DNA from: PALSA-894 sp034669145
GTDB taxonomy: Bacteria > Pseudomonadota > Alphaproteobacteria > Rhizobiales > Xanthobacteraceae
Direction of reading: 5' to 3'
Assembly: GCA_034669145.1 (NCBI GenBank)
Contig: JAXDNY010000023.1
Location: 1-63,272 of the forward strand
DNA: 63,272 nucleotides
This document shows positions 1 to 8,634 of this stretch, in pieces. Every line of letters begins with the position of its first letter. Within the stretch, counting starts at the first letter, position 1. A model generated the notes under the pieces. It saw nothing but the letters and a program-made list of their open reading frames with translations. It had not been told where the DNA came from and ran no database searches. The translations under genes were made by a program, and so were the position numbers.

Positions 1-200
1 TGCATCCATTTGCCAATGGAAATGGCCGCTGGTCACGGCTGGTTGGCGATTTGACGATCGTCAAGCAGGGCGGCAAACGTTTCACGTGGGGCAGCGCTGA
101 CCTGCAGGCGGAGGGCAAAGACAAGGAAAAGTATATCCAAGCCCTCAAGGCCGCCGACAATCACGACTACGAACCGCTGATCAAATTCGCCCGTTCCTGA
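1..200 (+). CDS. Fic-domain protein, mobile mystery protein B type (3' part only)
   Basis: The first 200 bases hold the last 65 codons of a gene entering from the left, read from base 3 to TGA at 198-200. It opens directly on the Fic core motif, HPFANGNGRW, the His-centred loop that catalyses AMP transfer from ATP to a target hydroxyl in Fic proteins. The rest (RFTWGSADL, then IQALKAADNHDYEPLIKFARS-type end) matches my memory of the small Fic proteins called mobile mystery protein B. In those systems an HTH protein (mobile mystery protein A) usually lies just upstream, here outside the window. The start codon and any inhibitory helix cannot be seen. The Fic call is firm; the subfamily is inferred from the C-terminal tail. 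Confidence 0.85.
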   Translation, partial: HPFANGNGRWSRLVGDLTIVKQGGKRFTWGSADLQAEGKDKEKYIQALKAADNHDYEPLIKFARS

Positions 201-327
201 CATTCTACTTGCCAGCCGCTGCGCGCTCCTATGATCCAACCGATTGACGCGCGAACGCTCCGACCATTCCTTTTCAGCCCGCCCGCTTGTTGCCGCCCCA
301 GAAGCCCGGCTGCGCGCAATCGTGCCC

Positions 328-1227
328 TCATCGCGTGCCCGCGCCCGCGCGATACTTCCCCTGCACCACCAGGTTCGCAACCAGCGTCAGCAGCAGCGTC
401 ACGGTCATCAGAATGAAAGCGATCGCCGCGCCGAACGGCCAGTTGTTCTGCTGCACGAACTGATTGTAGACGAGCGGTCCCATCATCTGGAAACGCGGAC
501 CGCCGAGCAGCACCGGCGTCGCGTAGGCGTTCATCGCGAGGATGAAGGTGAGGATCGTGCCGGCGAGCACGCCCGGCATGGCGAGCGGAAACAGCACGCG
601 CCGCGCCATCTGCAGCGGCGTAGCACCGAGATTGAATGCCGCCTCCTCCACCGAGCGGTCGATCCCCTCGATCACGCTCTGCAGGGTCAGCACCATGAAC
701 GGCAGGTTCACCGCCGTGATGCCGATGATCACCGCGGTCTCGCTGAACATGATCTCCAGCGGCTGCGACAGCGCGCCGGCGCCCATCAGGCTCGCGTTGA
801 TCAGGCCCTTGTTGCCGAACGCCACCATCCAGCCCGCCGCGCGCACCGCGTTACCGACGAACAGCGGCAGCACCACCAGCATCAGCAGGATGTTCTTGTG
901 GCGCGTGCGGGTGCGCGCCAGCACGTAGGCAAGCGGAAAGCCCAGCACGAGGCAGATCGCTGTGGTGATCAGCGCGATCCGCACCGTGCGCGTGAGCACG
1001 CCTGCGTAATAGATGTCGGTGAAGAACTTGACGTAACTCTCCACGGTCAGCGCGTCGACCATGAACTTGCCGGGCACGAACTGGTTCAGGCTGTAGCGAA
1101 ACAGGATCGCCAACGGCAGCAGGATTCCGATTGCGACGTAAAGCGTCGCGGGGCCGACGAGGGCCGCGGCGGTCAAGGCCGCGCGCTCGCGACGCGGGGG
1201 AGTTGCTACCGCGGGAGCGACGCTCAT
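328..1227 (-). CDS. ABC transporter permease, PotB type
   Basis: 299 aa inner-membrane permease of the spermidine/putrescine (PotB/PotH) class. The N-terminus is a short basic cytoplasmic stretch followed by a first membrane helix (about residues 18-42), then the binding-protein-dependent permease domain with the EAA loop reading EEAAFNLGATPLQMARRV near residue 195. The C-terminus ends in a helix and a basic tail. It is the last gene of a minus-strand group of five: amidohydrolase, PotC-type permease, ATPase, binding protein, this permease. A 100-base gap separates it from the binding-protein gene and is mostly a palindromic repeat. The transported solute is not known; polyamine-like compounds are only the family default. 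Confidence 0.9.
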   Translation of the reverse strand: MSVAPAVATPPRRERAALTAAALVGPATLYVAIGILLPLAILFRYSLNQFVPGKFMVDALTVESYVKFFTDIYYAGVLTRTVRIALITTAICLVLGFPLAYVLARTRTRHKNILLMLVVLPLFVGNAVRAAGWMVAFGNKGLINASLMGAGALSQPLEIMFSETAVIIGITAVNLPFMVLTLQSVIEGIDRSVEEAAFNLGATPLQMARRVLFPLAMPGVLAGTILTFILAMNAYATPVLLGGPRFQMMGPLVYNQFVQQNNWPFGAAIAFILMTVTLLLTLVANLVVQGKYRAGAGTR

Positions 1228-1230
1228 CTC

Positions 1231-1304
1231 CGCTCATGCCCGCGAAAGCGGGCATCCAGTTCTTGGCCAAAGCACTGGGTCCCCGCTTTCGCGGGGACGA
1301 GCGG
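1231..1304. repeat. Palindromic intergenic repeat (GCGAAAGC family), copy 1
   Basis: Two hairpins sit back to back: CCCGCGAAAGCGGG at the left and CCCCGCTTTCGCGGGG at the right, joined by a spacer containing ATCCAGTTCTTGG. The element fills the gap between the binding-protein and permease genes. A related copy lies at 37379-37446. Such elements in Bradyrhizobium-like genomes are multi-copy; here only two copies are visible. It may act as an mRNA stability element between the genes (inference). Confidence 0.75.
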
Positions 1305-1327
1305 AAGTCGCTTCATCGGCCCAGCCA

Positions 1328-2371
1328 CTAAGCCTTGAACACCTTGTCCCACCACTCCTTCAGCGCGGAGTCGTTCTTCGCCAGATACCCGTAATCGAGA
1401 TCGACCAGGCGCGACTGCTCCTCCTTGGTGAAGCCAATGCGCTGCTGCAGGTCGGGCGCAACCGTCGCGTTGGTGACGGTCGGGTTGTAGCCCATGTCGA
1501 TCGCAAAATTTTCCTGCGCGCTCTTCTCCAGCATCGCGTCCATGTAGGCGTAGGCACCGTCCTTGTTCGGTGCGTTCTTCGGGATCATGAAGCCCGAGAC
1601 ATACATCGGCACGCCTTCGGCGGGCGCAACCGACTGCACGCTGATGCCGGCATTCTGCCACTGGATCACGCGCGCCTTCCACATGATGCCGACGCCGATT
1701 TCCTCGTTCTTGAGCGCCTGCGCAAACGCCTCGTTGGTCGGATAGATGCGCACGCCGGCCTTCTTCGCTTCCATCAGCAACGCCTTGCCGGGCTCGAAAT
1801 CGTTCATCTTGCCTCCGGCCGCGAGCGCGGCGGCTGCCATGGTGTACTGATACTGGATGTCGATGATGCCCATCTTGTTGCCGTGCTTGGGATCGAACGC
1901 ATCCTTGAAGCCCTTCGGCGCGTCAGGCAGGAGCTTCGGATTGTAGACCGCAACCTTGCCCGAATAGATGTGCCCGACACCGAACGGATACTTCATCGAT
2001 GGGATGAGGTTCGCGGCATTCTTGAGCTTGGAGTAGTCGATCGGCGCGGCCACCCCGGCTTCGTTCATTTCGAACATCTGGGCGGCTGAGAGCCCTTGAA
2101 TATCCGTTGTGCCGCGCGGCAGGCGTTGCTCGGCCATCATCTTGGTGCGGCGCGGGCCGTCGTTCGCCTGGTCCTGCGCGACGTCGAAGCCCTTCGGCTT
2201 GAGGATCGGATCCTCGACATTTTTCGCCAGTAGCCGCGCGTAGTCGCCGCCCCAGGTGCCGACCACCACGCGGCCTTGCGCCTGCGCCTGATTGAGCGTG
2301 AGACCCGCCGCCGCCACGGCCCCGGCGCCCTTGAGGGCATCGCGCCGCGTGAGATTCCATTTGCCTGTCAT
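1328..2371 (-). CDS. ABC transporter periplasmic substrate-binding protein, PotD/PotF type
   Basis: 347 aa. The N-terminus carries a twin-arginine signal (LTRRDALKGAGAVAAAGLT, cleavage near AQAQ at 29-32), so it is probably exported folded. The mature part resembles extracellular solute-binding family 8: VVGTWGGDYARLLAKN near residue 35, a hinge segment KMGIIDIQYQYTMAAAAL near 165, and a C-terminal YGYLAKNDSALKEWW segment. It binds the solute for the permeases and ATPase encoded beside it on the same strand; its start lies 14 bases downstream of the ATPase stop. A match to opines, polyamines or modified peptides cannot be decided from sequence. Confidence 0.9.
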   Translation of the reverse strand: MTGKWNLTRRDALKGAGAVAAAGLTLNQAQAQGRVVVGTWGGDYARLLAKNVEDPILKPKGFDVAQDQANDGPRRTKMMAEQRLPRGTTDIQGLSAAQMFEMNEAGVAAPIDYSKLKNAANLIPSMKYPFGVGHIYSGKVAVYNPKLLPDAPKGFKDAFDPKHGNKMGIIDIQYQYTMAAAALAAGGKMNDFEPGKALLMEAKKAGVRIYPTNEAFAQALKNEEIGVGIMWKARVIQWQNAGISVQSVAPAEGVPMYVSGFMIPKNAPNKDGAYAYMDAMLEKSAQENFAIDMGYNPTVTNATVAPDLQQRIGFTKEEQSRLVDLDYGYLAKNDSALKEWWDKVFKA

Positions 2372-2385
2372 GTTCCGTCCTCCAG

Positions 2386-3435
2386 TCAGTTTCGTTGTTG
2401 CGCAAACACCATGCCGGCATCCCGCTGCCAGCCGATTTCGACGTCATCACCGACGGCCGGCGCGCCCTCGCCGCGGTTCGGCAATTGCACCAGCACGCGG
2501 TCGGCGGGCGAGAGGCGCACGTGCAATTCCAGCACCGCGCCCAGGTATGAGACGAATTCCACCCTGCCGGGCAGCCGATTGTCGAGGTTTTCGCCGCCCA
2601 GATGCAAGCGCTCGGGGCGAAGTAACAGGGCCGCGGCGCCTGCCGCACCCGCCGCGCACTTGAGCCGTAGCCCGCCCGCTGTCTCGAACTCGCCCGGCGT
2701 CGTGACGCGGCCATCGAGGAACGTACTGCGCCCGACGAACGACGCGACGAAACGGTCGGCCGGGCGTTCGTAGAGGTCGCGCTGGCTGCCGATCTGGCGG
2801 ATTTCTCCCTCCGCCATCACAACGAGACGGTCCGCGACCGTCAGCGCCTCCTCCTGGTCATGCGTCACCATGACGGTGGTCAGCCCAAGCTGGCGCTGCA
2901 ATTCGCGGATCTCGATGCGCACTTCCTCGCGCAACTTGGCGTCGAGATTGGATAGCGGTTCGTCGAGCAGCAGCACGTCCGGCCGGATCGCCAGCGCGCG
3001 CGCGAGCGCGACGCGCTGCTGCTGCCCGCCGGACAGCTGGCGCGGCAGGCGCGCCGCGTAGCCTTCCAGCCGCACGAGGCGCAGCGCTTCCGTCGCGCGC
3101 GCCTCGATCTCGGGTTTGGCGAGTTTGCGCATCTCCAGCCCGAACGCGACGTTCTCGGCGACCGTCATGTGGGGAAACAGCGCGTAGCTCTGGAACACCA
3201 TGCCGGTGTTGCGCCGCCACGGCGGCAGGTGCGTGCAGTCGGTGCCGTGCGTGCGCACCGTGCCGCCGCTCGGCTCGACCAGCCCGGCGATCATACGCAA
3301 GGTCGTGGTCTTGCCGCAGCCGGAAGGTCCGAGCAGCACGAGGAATTCGCCGTCGGCTACGTCGAGCGTCACACCGGTGACCACGGCGTGGTCGCCGTAG
3401 CGCTTCGACAGGTTGATGAGTTCGAGCCGCGCCAT
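2386..3435 (-). CDS. ABC transporter ATP-binding protein, PotA type
   Basis: 349 aa cytoplasmic ATPase. Walker A is GPSGCGKTT at residues 36-44, the signature is LSGGQQQR near 135, Walker B is DVLLLDEP near 155, and the switch His is in VMVTHDQEEA near 190. The C-terminal third is a TOBE-like domain, as in PotA, MalK and FbpC. The start was placed at the ATG at 3435 because MARLELINLSKRYG begins the family's first strand; the reading frame stays open far upstream, but that part is a shadow of the permease gene. The stop of the upstream permease overlaps this start (TGATG), so translation is probably coupled. Confidence 0.95.
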   Translation of the reverse strand: MARLELINLSKRYGDHAVVTGVTLDVADGEFLVLLGPSGCGKTTTLRMIAGLVEPSGGTVRTHGTDCTHLPPWRRNTGMVFQSYALFPHMTVAENVAFGLEMRKLAKPEIEARATEALRLVRLEGYAARLPRQLSGGQQQRVALARALAIRPDVLLLDEPLSNLDAKLREEVRIEIRELQRQLGLTTVMVTHDQEEALTVADRLVVMAEGEIRQIGSQRDLYERPADRFVASFVGRSTFLDGRVTTPGEFETAGGLRLKCAAGAAGAAALLLRPERLHLGGENLDNRLPGRVEFVSYLGAVLELHVRLSPADRVLVQLPNRGEGAPAVGDDVEIGWQRDAGMVFAQQRN

Positions 3436-4289
3436 CAGACAACCTGAGAAATCTTCACGTAGCGATCGGTCACGATCATCGCGACGCCGATCAACGCGAT
3501 CTGCATCACCGAGACGGCGGCGACTGTCGGATCGATCTTCCATTCGAGGTATTGCAGGATCGCGATCGGCAAGGTGGTGCGGCCGGCGCCGACGAGAAAC
3601 AGGCTCATTTCCAGGTTGCCGAACGAGGTGACGAAGCCGAACAGCGCGCCCGCGACAAGCCCCGGCCGGATCGCCGGCAACGTCACACGGCGGAACGTGG
3701 TCCAGGGCGGCGCGCCCAGATTCTTGGCGGCCTCCTCGATCGTCGGATCGAAGCCCGCAAGGCTCGCGGTGACGAGCCGCGCCGCCCACGGGATCACGAT
3801 CAGCGCATGCGCGGCAATCAGGCCGGCGGTCGTGCCGAGCATCGGCAGCCCGGTCGCGATTTCGGTTTCGATCTGAAATACGTAGATCGAGGCACCAAGC
3901 ACGACACCAGGCACGATCAGCGGCAGCAGCAGCAGCGTGCTCGCAAAGCCGCGCCCGGCGAAACGCCGCCGCGCGATCGCAAGGCTCGCCGGCACCGCAA
4001 GCGCGAGCCCGATCAACGTCGCCGTCACGCCGACCTGAAAGCTCAGGATGAAGCCGGACACGAAGCTCTTGTTGTTGACCACCGCGCCGAACCATTGCAG
4101 CGAATAGCCCTCGGGCGGGAACGAGGGAATTTCCTGGCGGAAAAACGCCAGCCACGTGACCAGCACGAGCGGCAGCAGGATGAAGCCGAGCGTGAGCCCG
4201 GCCACACCGTTCAACAGCCATCGCCCAACCGGAATGCGGCGCGAGGCGTTCGCCGGCACCGCAGGTCCGTGGGCGACCGCGGACGACAT
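3435..4289 (-). CDS. ABC transporter permease, PotC type
   Basis: 284 aa inner-membrane permease, the PotC/PotI partner of the permease at 328-1227. It has about six hydrophobic helices, a large periplasmic segment after helix 1 (FRQEIPSFPPEGYSLQWF), and the EAA loop EEAAKNLGAPPWTTFRRV near residue 185, which docks on the ATPase. The C-terminus overlaps the ATPase start by one base. The upstream amidohydrolase ends 3 bases before this start, so hydrolase and transporter are very likely one transcript. Confidence 0.93.
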   Translation of the reverse strand: MSSAVAHGPAVPANASRRIPVGRWLLNGVAGLTLGFILLPLVLVTWLAFFRQEIPSFPPEGYSLQWFGAVVNNKSFVSGFILSFQVGVTATLIGLALAVPASLAIARRRFAGRGFASTLLLLPLIVPGVVLGASIYVFQIETEIATGLPMLGTTAGLIAAHALIVIPWAARLVTASLAGFDPTIEEAAKNLGAPPWTTFRRVTLPAIRPGLVAGALFGFVTSFGNLEMSLFLVGAGRTTLPIAILQYLEWKIDPTVAAVSVMQIALIGVAMIVTDRYVKISQVV

Positions 4290-4292
4290 GCG

Positions 4293-5528
4293 TCAGTTCA
4301 GCTTGTTCTTATGGAACTTGCCGCCCTTCATGATGGCGGCGAGGTACTTGCCCTGCTCCTGGAACAGGCCAAGGTTCTTCAACGGATCGCCGTCGATCAG
4401 CAGCAGGTCGGCGTAGGCACCCGCCTTGAGCGTCCCGAGCTTGCCCTCCTGCCGGATGATCCGCGCCCCGATGGTGGTTGCCTGCCGGACGATCTCGATC
4501 GGGGACAGGACTTCGGAGCGCAGCAGGAATTCGCGGCTCTCGTCGATCTGCAACGCACCCAACAGATCGGTGCCATAGCCGACCGGCACCCCTGCGCGCT
4601 TGCAGATCTCCAAGGAGCGCAAGCCGCCGTCGATAACGAGATCGTTCTTCGCCAGCATGTCCGCCGTCATGCCGAATTCGGCGGCGCGCTCGCGCATGGC
4701 GTAATACGCGACGAGATTCGCCACCATGAACATGCCCTTCTCGGCCATCAGTTTGGCGGTCGGCTCGTCGATCAGGTTGCCGTGCTCGATCACCCGCACG
4801 CCGCCGTTCGCGGCACGCTGCATCGCTGCCGGCGAATAGGCGTGCGCGCACACATAGCGGCCGAAGGCGTGCGCTTCCTGCACCGCCGCCGCGACCTCGG
4901 CCGGCGAGAACTGCAGGCTGTCGAGCGGGTCGTAGGGGGAAGCAACGCCGCCCGACATCATGATCTTGATGTGGTCGGCACCCTGGCGCATCTGCTCGCG
5001 CACGGACTTCATGACCTCGGACACGCCGTCCGACTGCCGCATCCCGAACCGCATGGCGTCGCAGCAGTGGCAGCGTACGCCGAAATCGGTGCGGCGGCGG
5101 GCGTCGCTGTGGCCGCCGGTCGGCCCGATCGCGGCGCCCGCGATGAACAGGCGCGGGCCCGGAATGTCGGCCTGCTCCAGTGCGGTCTTCATGCCCCAGT
5201 CGGCGCCACCGGTGTCGCGCACGGTGGTGAAGCCGCGGTTGAGCATGGCGAGCATCAGCCGCGCGGCGCGCGCCGTCATCAGCGTCAGCGGCACCGCTTC
5301 GAGAAAGCGGATGTTCACCTCGCTCAGCATCACGTGCACGTGGCTGTCGATCAGGCCGGGCATCAGCGTGCGCCCGCCGCAATCGATCGCCGCGGCACCG
5401 GCCGGCTTGATCGGCTTGTCGGAGACCTCCCTGACGGTCTCGCCCTCGACCAGCAGTTCGAAGCCGCCCTGCAGTTCGCCGGCTTCCGGCTCGAGCAACT
5501 GGAAATTCCGGAACAGAAATTGCGTCAT
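4293..5528 (-). CDS. Metal-dependent amidohydrolase (imidazolonepropionase / prolidase-like)
   Basis: 411 aa cytoplasmic amidohydrolase-superfamily enzyme. Likely metal ligands are all present: D-S-H-V-H at 61-65, a probably carboxylated Lys in HIKIMMSGG (K187), His in CAHAYS (H228), His in EHGN (H248) and Asp in YGTDL (D320). The order and spacing fit the two-metal group that includes Xaa-Pro dipeptidases and aryldialkylphosphatase-like proteins. It is the first gene of the PotABCD-like transcript, so it most likely cleaves the imported compound, for example an N-acyl amino acid, dipeptide or cyclic amide. No signal peptide is seen. Substrate unknown. Confidence 0.88.
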   Translation of the reverse strand: MTQFLFRNFQLLEPEAGELQGGFELLVEGETVREVSDKPIKPAGAAAIDCGGRTLMPGLIDSHVHVMLSEVNIRFLEAVPLTLMTARAARLMLAMLNRGFTTVRDTGGADWGMKTALEQADIPGPRLFIAGAAIGPTGGHSDARRRTDFGVRCHCCDAMRFGMRQSDGVSEVMKSVREQMRQGADHIKIMMSGGVASPYDPLDSLQFSPAEVAAAVQEAHAFGRYVCAHAYSPAAMQRAANGGVRVIEHGNLIDEPTAKLMAEKGMFMVANLVAYYAMRERAAEFGMTADMLAKNDLVIDGGLRSLEICKRAGVPVGYGTDLLGALQIDESREFLLRSEVLSPIEIVRQATTIGARIIRQEGKLGTLKAGAYADLLLIDGDPLKNLGLFQEQGKYLAAIMKGGKFHKNKLN

Positions 5529-5610
5529 TGTTGCCCTCCGCTACGTGAGCATAGGACAACGTCATGCGGAGCCGCACAAGCCACCTGCAATTGGCGTGAA
5601 TGCGGCAGCC

Positions 5611-5892
5611 CTAGCACCCGCGGCAGATATTCATCGTGCGCCGTATCTGATTGTCGAAGGCGTCTTCGCGCGCCTGCCACTCCGGCGAGAACGGCAACAC
5701 CTCTGCTTGCGGATGGGTCAGTGTTACGCGGGACGGAGGGGCGCGGCGTGGTGCCCGTTCGATGATCCCTGCCGCCGCGATGCGCGTGACGGCGACCTGC
5801 CCAACGTGCTGGCTCATTGCCCATTCGGGCAACGGCTTCGGCCCGCAGCCGGTTAATACCAGGGCCATCAGCGCAAGAGTCACTATACGCAC
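5611..5892 (-). CDS. Small putative lipoprotein, function unknown
   Basis: About 93 aa from a GTG start. The reason to believe it is a lipobox: a hydrophobic stretch VTLALMALVLTGC followed by GPKPLPEWA, the classic arrangement for signal peptidase II with lipidation of the Cys. The mature part (about 75 residues) has the invariant-looking segment SPEWQAREDAFDNQIR and ends with two Cys (ICRGC), which could form a disulphide. I do not recognise the family. An ATG 20 codons further upstream is possible but would put basic and polar residues before the signal. It lies 81 bases downstream of the histidine kinase on the same strand. Confidence 0.6.
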   Translation of the reverse strand: MRIVTLALMALVLTGCGPKPLPEWAMSQHVGQVAVTRIAAAGIIERAPRRAPPSRVTLTHPQAEVLPFSPEWQAREDAFDNQIRRTMNICRGC

Positions 5893-5973
5893 GTGCGTGC
5901 TACCAGAAGTTGGTCCCGACGCAATGGTGCACGCGATTGCCAGATTCCGCAAGGGAACACGAGCGGGTCGCGC

Positions 5974-8472
5974 CTATTTTGCGTCGAGTGTGTCCTCGAT
6001 CTCGGCGAGCGCCCGGCGCAGCTCGACCGCGAGCGGGCCGAGCCCGTCGCGGCAGCGCCCGCGGTCGCCCGCCCGGCCGGCCTGCTCCAATGTCACCGCC
6101 GCGGCGCCGACGCTTTTCGCGCCGACCGCCTGCGCGGCACCTTTCAGGCGGTGCGACGCAGCCGCGACGGCCGCCAGATCGCCGAAGCGCGAGGCCGCGC
6201 TGATCTCGCGCTCGGCATCGATGGCCGTGTCGCGGAATTTCTCCAACAGCGACGCGATCGCGATGCGGTCGTCGCCGAGCCAGCTTGAGAGCACGCTGCG
6301 GTCGATCGCGCCGGGCGTGCCGCCGCCGCCGTTCGCATGCTCGGCCGCCTCGTCGATTGCAAGCCAGCGCACCAGCGTGGCGCGCAGCCAGTCGATGTTC
6401 ACCGGCTTCACCAGATAGGCGTCCATGCCGGCGGCGAGGCAACGCTCCTCCTCGCCCTTCATGGCGTTCGCCGTCACGGCGACCACCGGAGTACGCGAAC
6501 CGCCGGGCCGCTCGGCTTCGATCGCCCGCAGCTTGCGCGTCAGTTCGTAGCCATCCATGCGCGGCATGTGGATGTCGGCGAGCACCGCCGCGTACGGCTT
6601 CGTGCTCCAGGCTTCGAGGGCTTCCACGCCATCCACTGCGGTGTCGGCCTCCACACCCAACAGTTCAAGCTGACGCACCAGCACTTCCAGATTCACCGGA
6701 TGATCGTCGACCACCAGCACGACCGGCCGCTCGCCGCTACGCGGCAGCGGCAGCGCGCGTCCGGCATGGCTCGCCGCCGAGTGTTGGGTCGCAGTAAAGA
6801 GCGCATCCTTCGGCGCCGCGTCGAACACCAGGCGCACGAAAAATGTCGAGCCCTTGCCCGGCTCGCTCTGCGCCGAGATGTCCCCCTCCATCAGGCTCGC
6901 GAGCCGCCGCACGATCGAAAGGCCGAGCCCGGTGCCGCCAAAGCGGCGCGTCGTCGAGGAGTCCGCCTGCGCGAACGGCTGAAACAGCCGCCGCCGCTGC
7001 TCCTCGTCGATGCCGATGCCTGTGTCTTCCACCGCAATCATCACCTGCGTGCGCCCGCCGCCGAGCGGCGCGGTGCTGGCGCGCACCGTGATGCGACCGC
7101 GTTCGGTGAATTTGAGCGCATTGCCGAGCAGATTGAACAGGATCTGGCGCACGCGAGTGGCGTCGCCGATCAGCGTGTCGTCCGATCCGGGCTCGACCGC
7201 GCCGCTCAGGATCAATCCTTTCGCGATGGCCTGGGCCTGGAACGTGCTCAGCACGCCGTCGATCAGCCCCGACAGCGAAAACGGCGCCGCCTCCAGTTCG
7301 AGCCGGCCCGCCTCGATCTTGGAGAAGTCGAGCACGTCGTCGATGATCCGCAGCAGCGCCTGCGCGGAATCGCGCATGGTCGCGACCGTGCGCTGCTGGC
7401 TGGCGTTGAGCCCTTGCCGGTCCAGCACCTCCATCATCCCGAGTACGCCATTCATGGGGGTGCGGATCTCGTGGCTCATGGTGGCGAGGAAGGTGGACTT
7501 CGCCTGATTGGCGGCTTCGGCTTCGGCGCGCTCGCGCTCCGCTTCGGCCAGCGCCATCTCGGCCGCGTCCTTGGCGTCGGCGTGTGCCTGTTCGCGCTCT
7601 TTCAGTTCGGTGATGTCGCGGAACACGCCGAGAAGACTGCCGTCGGGGAGCGGACTGAAGGTGAATTCGATGAAGTGGCCGCTCTTGGTCTGCCGCTCGT
7701 AGCGCGCACCGCCGGGCGCGAACAGCACCCGCACCCGTTCATCGACCACCTTCGCGACATCGTCGACCGGGCCAAAGTCGCCACGCTCGACCTGGAAGCG
7801 GACGATGTCGCGAACGTCAGTGCCAGGCTTCCCGATCTCCGGCGGCATCAAAACAAACCGGCTGTACTGCGCATTTCCAAAGCGCCAGCGCCCCTCCTTG
7901 TCCAACAGCAGGATGCCGTCATGCATATTCTCGAGCACCAGCCGCATGTCCTCGCGCGTCGCCTCGATCTCGGCGCGCGCGGCGGCAAGTTCCTCCTCGC
8001 GTCTCTTCTCTTCGGTGATGTCGCTGGTGGCGCCGACCATGCGGATCGCATGACCGTCGGGCCCGCGCTGCGCGATGCCGCTTTGGCGCGCCCAATGCCA
8101 GGTGTTCTCGTTGGTCAGGTAACGGTATTCGATCAGGAGATGCGGGGTCGCGCCCTTGAGATGATCGATGATCGACTTGCGATACTGCTCGATGTCGTCG
8201 GGATGAATGCGCTGACCGGATTCTTCCGGCGTGAGAACCTGGTCGTCCGTCATGCCATAAATGGCGCGCAACAGCGGCGAGTAATAGACCGTGTTGTTGA
8301 CGATATCCCAGTCGTAGACGCCGTGATCGATGGACTCCAGCGCGAGCGCGTAGCGCTCCTCGTCTTCCGGCCGCACGCGTGCCGTCACGCCGCGCGCGGC
8401 GGCGTGCTCGCCGCTATCTCGCTCAGCCGATCCAGGTTTTGGCGGTAGGTCTGGTTTTCTTGTCGTTGCCAT
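5974..8472 (-). CDS. Hybrid sensor histidine kinase with PAS, REC and HPt domains
   Basis: 832 aa from the ATG at 8472 (MATTRKPDL); an upstream ATG would add 31 unlikely residues. Domains in order: PAS/PAC about 40-155 (VYDWDIVNN, then the PAC end TSDITEEKRR), a coiled stretch, a second PAS 175-290 (GVFRDITELKERE), a coiled coil 290-325, HisKA with phospho-His H334 in SHEIRTPMN, HATPase 430-550 (NALKFTERG, DTGIGI, GGTGLGLSI), receiver 583-705 with phospho-Asp D633 in ADIHMPRMDG, and a C-terminal HPt with H774 in HRLKGAAQAVGA. There is no membrane segment, so it senses something in the cytoplasm, or needs a partner. It holds three of the four steps of a phosphorelay; no response regulator is encoded nearby. 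Confidence 0.93.
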   Translation of the reverse strand: MATTRKPDLPPKPGSAERDSGEHAAARGVTARVRPEDEERYALALESIDHGVYDWDIVNNTVYYSPLLRAIYGMTDDQVLTPEESGQRIHPDDIEQYRKSIIDHLKGATPHLLIEYRYLTNENTWHWARQSGIAQRGPDGHAIRMVGATSDITEEKRREEELAAARAEIEATREDMRLVLENMHDGILLLDKEGRWRFGNAQYSRFVLMPPEIGKPGTDVRDIVRFQVERGDFGPVDDVAKVVDERVRVLFAPGGARYERQTKSGHFIEFTFSPLPDGSLLGVFRDITELKEREQAHADAKDAAEMALAEAERERAEAEAANQAKSTFLATMSHEIRTPMNGVLGMMEVLDRQGLNASQQRTVATMRDSAQALLRIIDDVLDFSKIEAGRLELEAAPFSLSGLIDGVLSTFQAQAIAKGLILSGAVEPGSDDTLIGDATRVRQILFNLLGNALKFTERGRITVRASTAPLGGGRTQVMIAVEDTGIGIDEEQRRRLFQPFAQADSSTTRRFGGTGLGLSIVRRLASLMEGDISAQSEPGKGSTFFVRLVFDAAPKDALFTATQHSAASHAGRALPLPRSGERPVVLVVDDHPVNLEVLVRQLELLGVEADTAVDGVEALEAWSTKPYAAVLADIHMPRMDGYELTRKLRAIEAERPGGSRTPVVAVTANAMKGEEERCLAAGMDAYLVKPVNIDWLRATLVRWLAIDEAAEHANGGGGTPGAIDRSVLSSWLGDDRIAIASLLEKFRDTAIDAEREISAASRFGDLAAVAAASHRLKGAAQAVGAKSVGAAAVTLEQAGRAGDRGRCRDGLGPLAVELRRALAEIEDTLDAK

Positions 8473-8503
8473 TCGCTGCCCGCCCGTATTGTGGGGCTTG
8501 GCT

Positions 8504-8550
8504 GTATCGTTGGCGTATCGCGACGTGACGAATTTGTATCGTCTGTATCG
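8504..8550. promoter_or_regulatory. Cluster of four GTATCG repeats upstream of the histidine kinase
   Basis: GTATCG occurs at 8504-8509, 8515-8520, 8536-8541 and 8545-8550, and CGTTGGCG (from 8508) is mirrored by CGCCAACG (to about 8555). The cluster lies 32-78 bases upstream of the kinase start and just past the end of the merR-like gene. Repeats at roughly one- and two-turn spacing suggest a regulator-binding site. No known consensus is recognised. Confidence 0.35.
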
Positions 8551-8634
8551 CCAACGCGGACGCAAGCGCGCGTTGCATTACTTGCGCACCATCAAGTCTG
8601 GATTGGGAGCTCTGCCCGCTGTCCGGGCCGGCGG

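Noticed and set aside
244..1338. Long plus-strand frame opposite the PotB-type permease
   Set aside because: Product is Arg/His/Gln-rich without any family feature; the minus-strand permease has clear helices and the EAA loop. High GC makes such antisense frames common.
3552..5765. 737-codon plus-strand frame opposite the permease and amidohydrolase genes
   Set aside because: Low-complexity Arg/Gln/His product, no motif; it mirrors the real genes.
6337..8448. 703-codon plus-strand frame opposite the histidine kinase
   Set aside because: Antisense shadow of a gene with full kinase domains.
8474..8634. Possible tRNA-Pro gene after merR, as in some Bradyrhizobium genomes
   Set aside because: No acceptor stem, anticodon loop or T-loop sequence can be found there.
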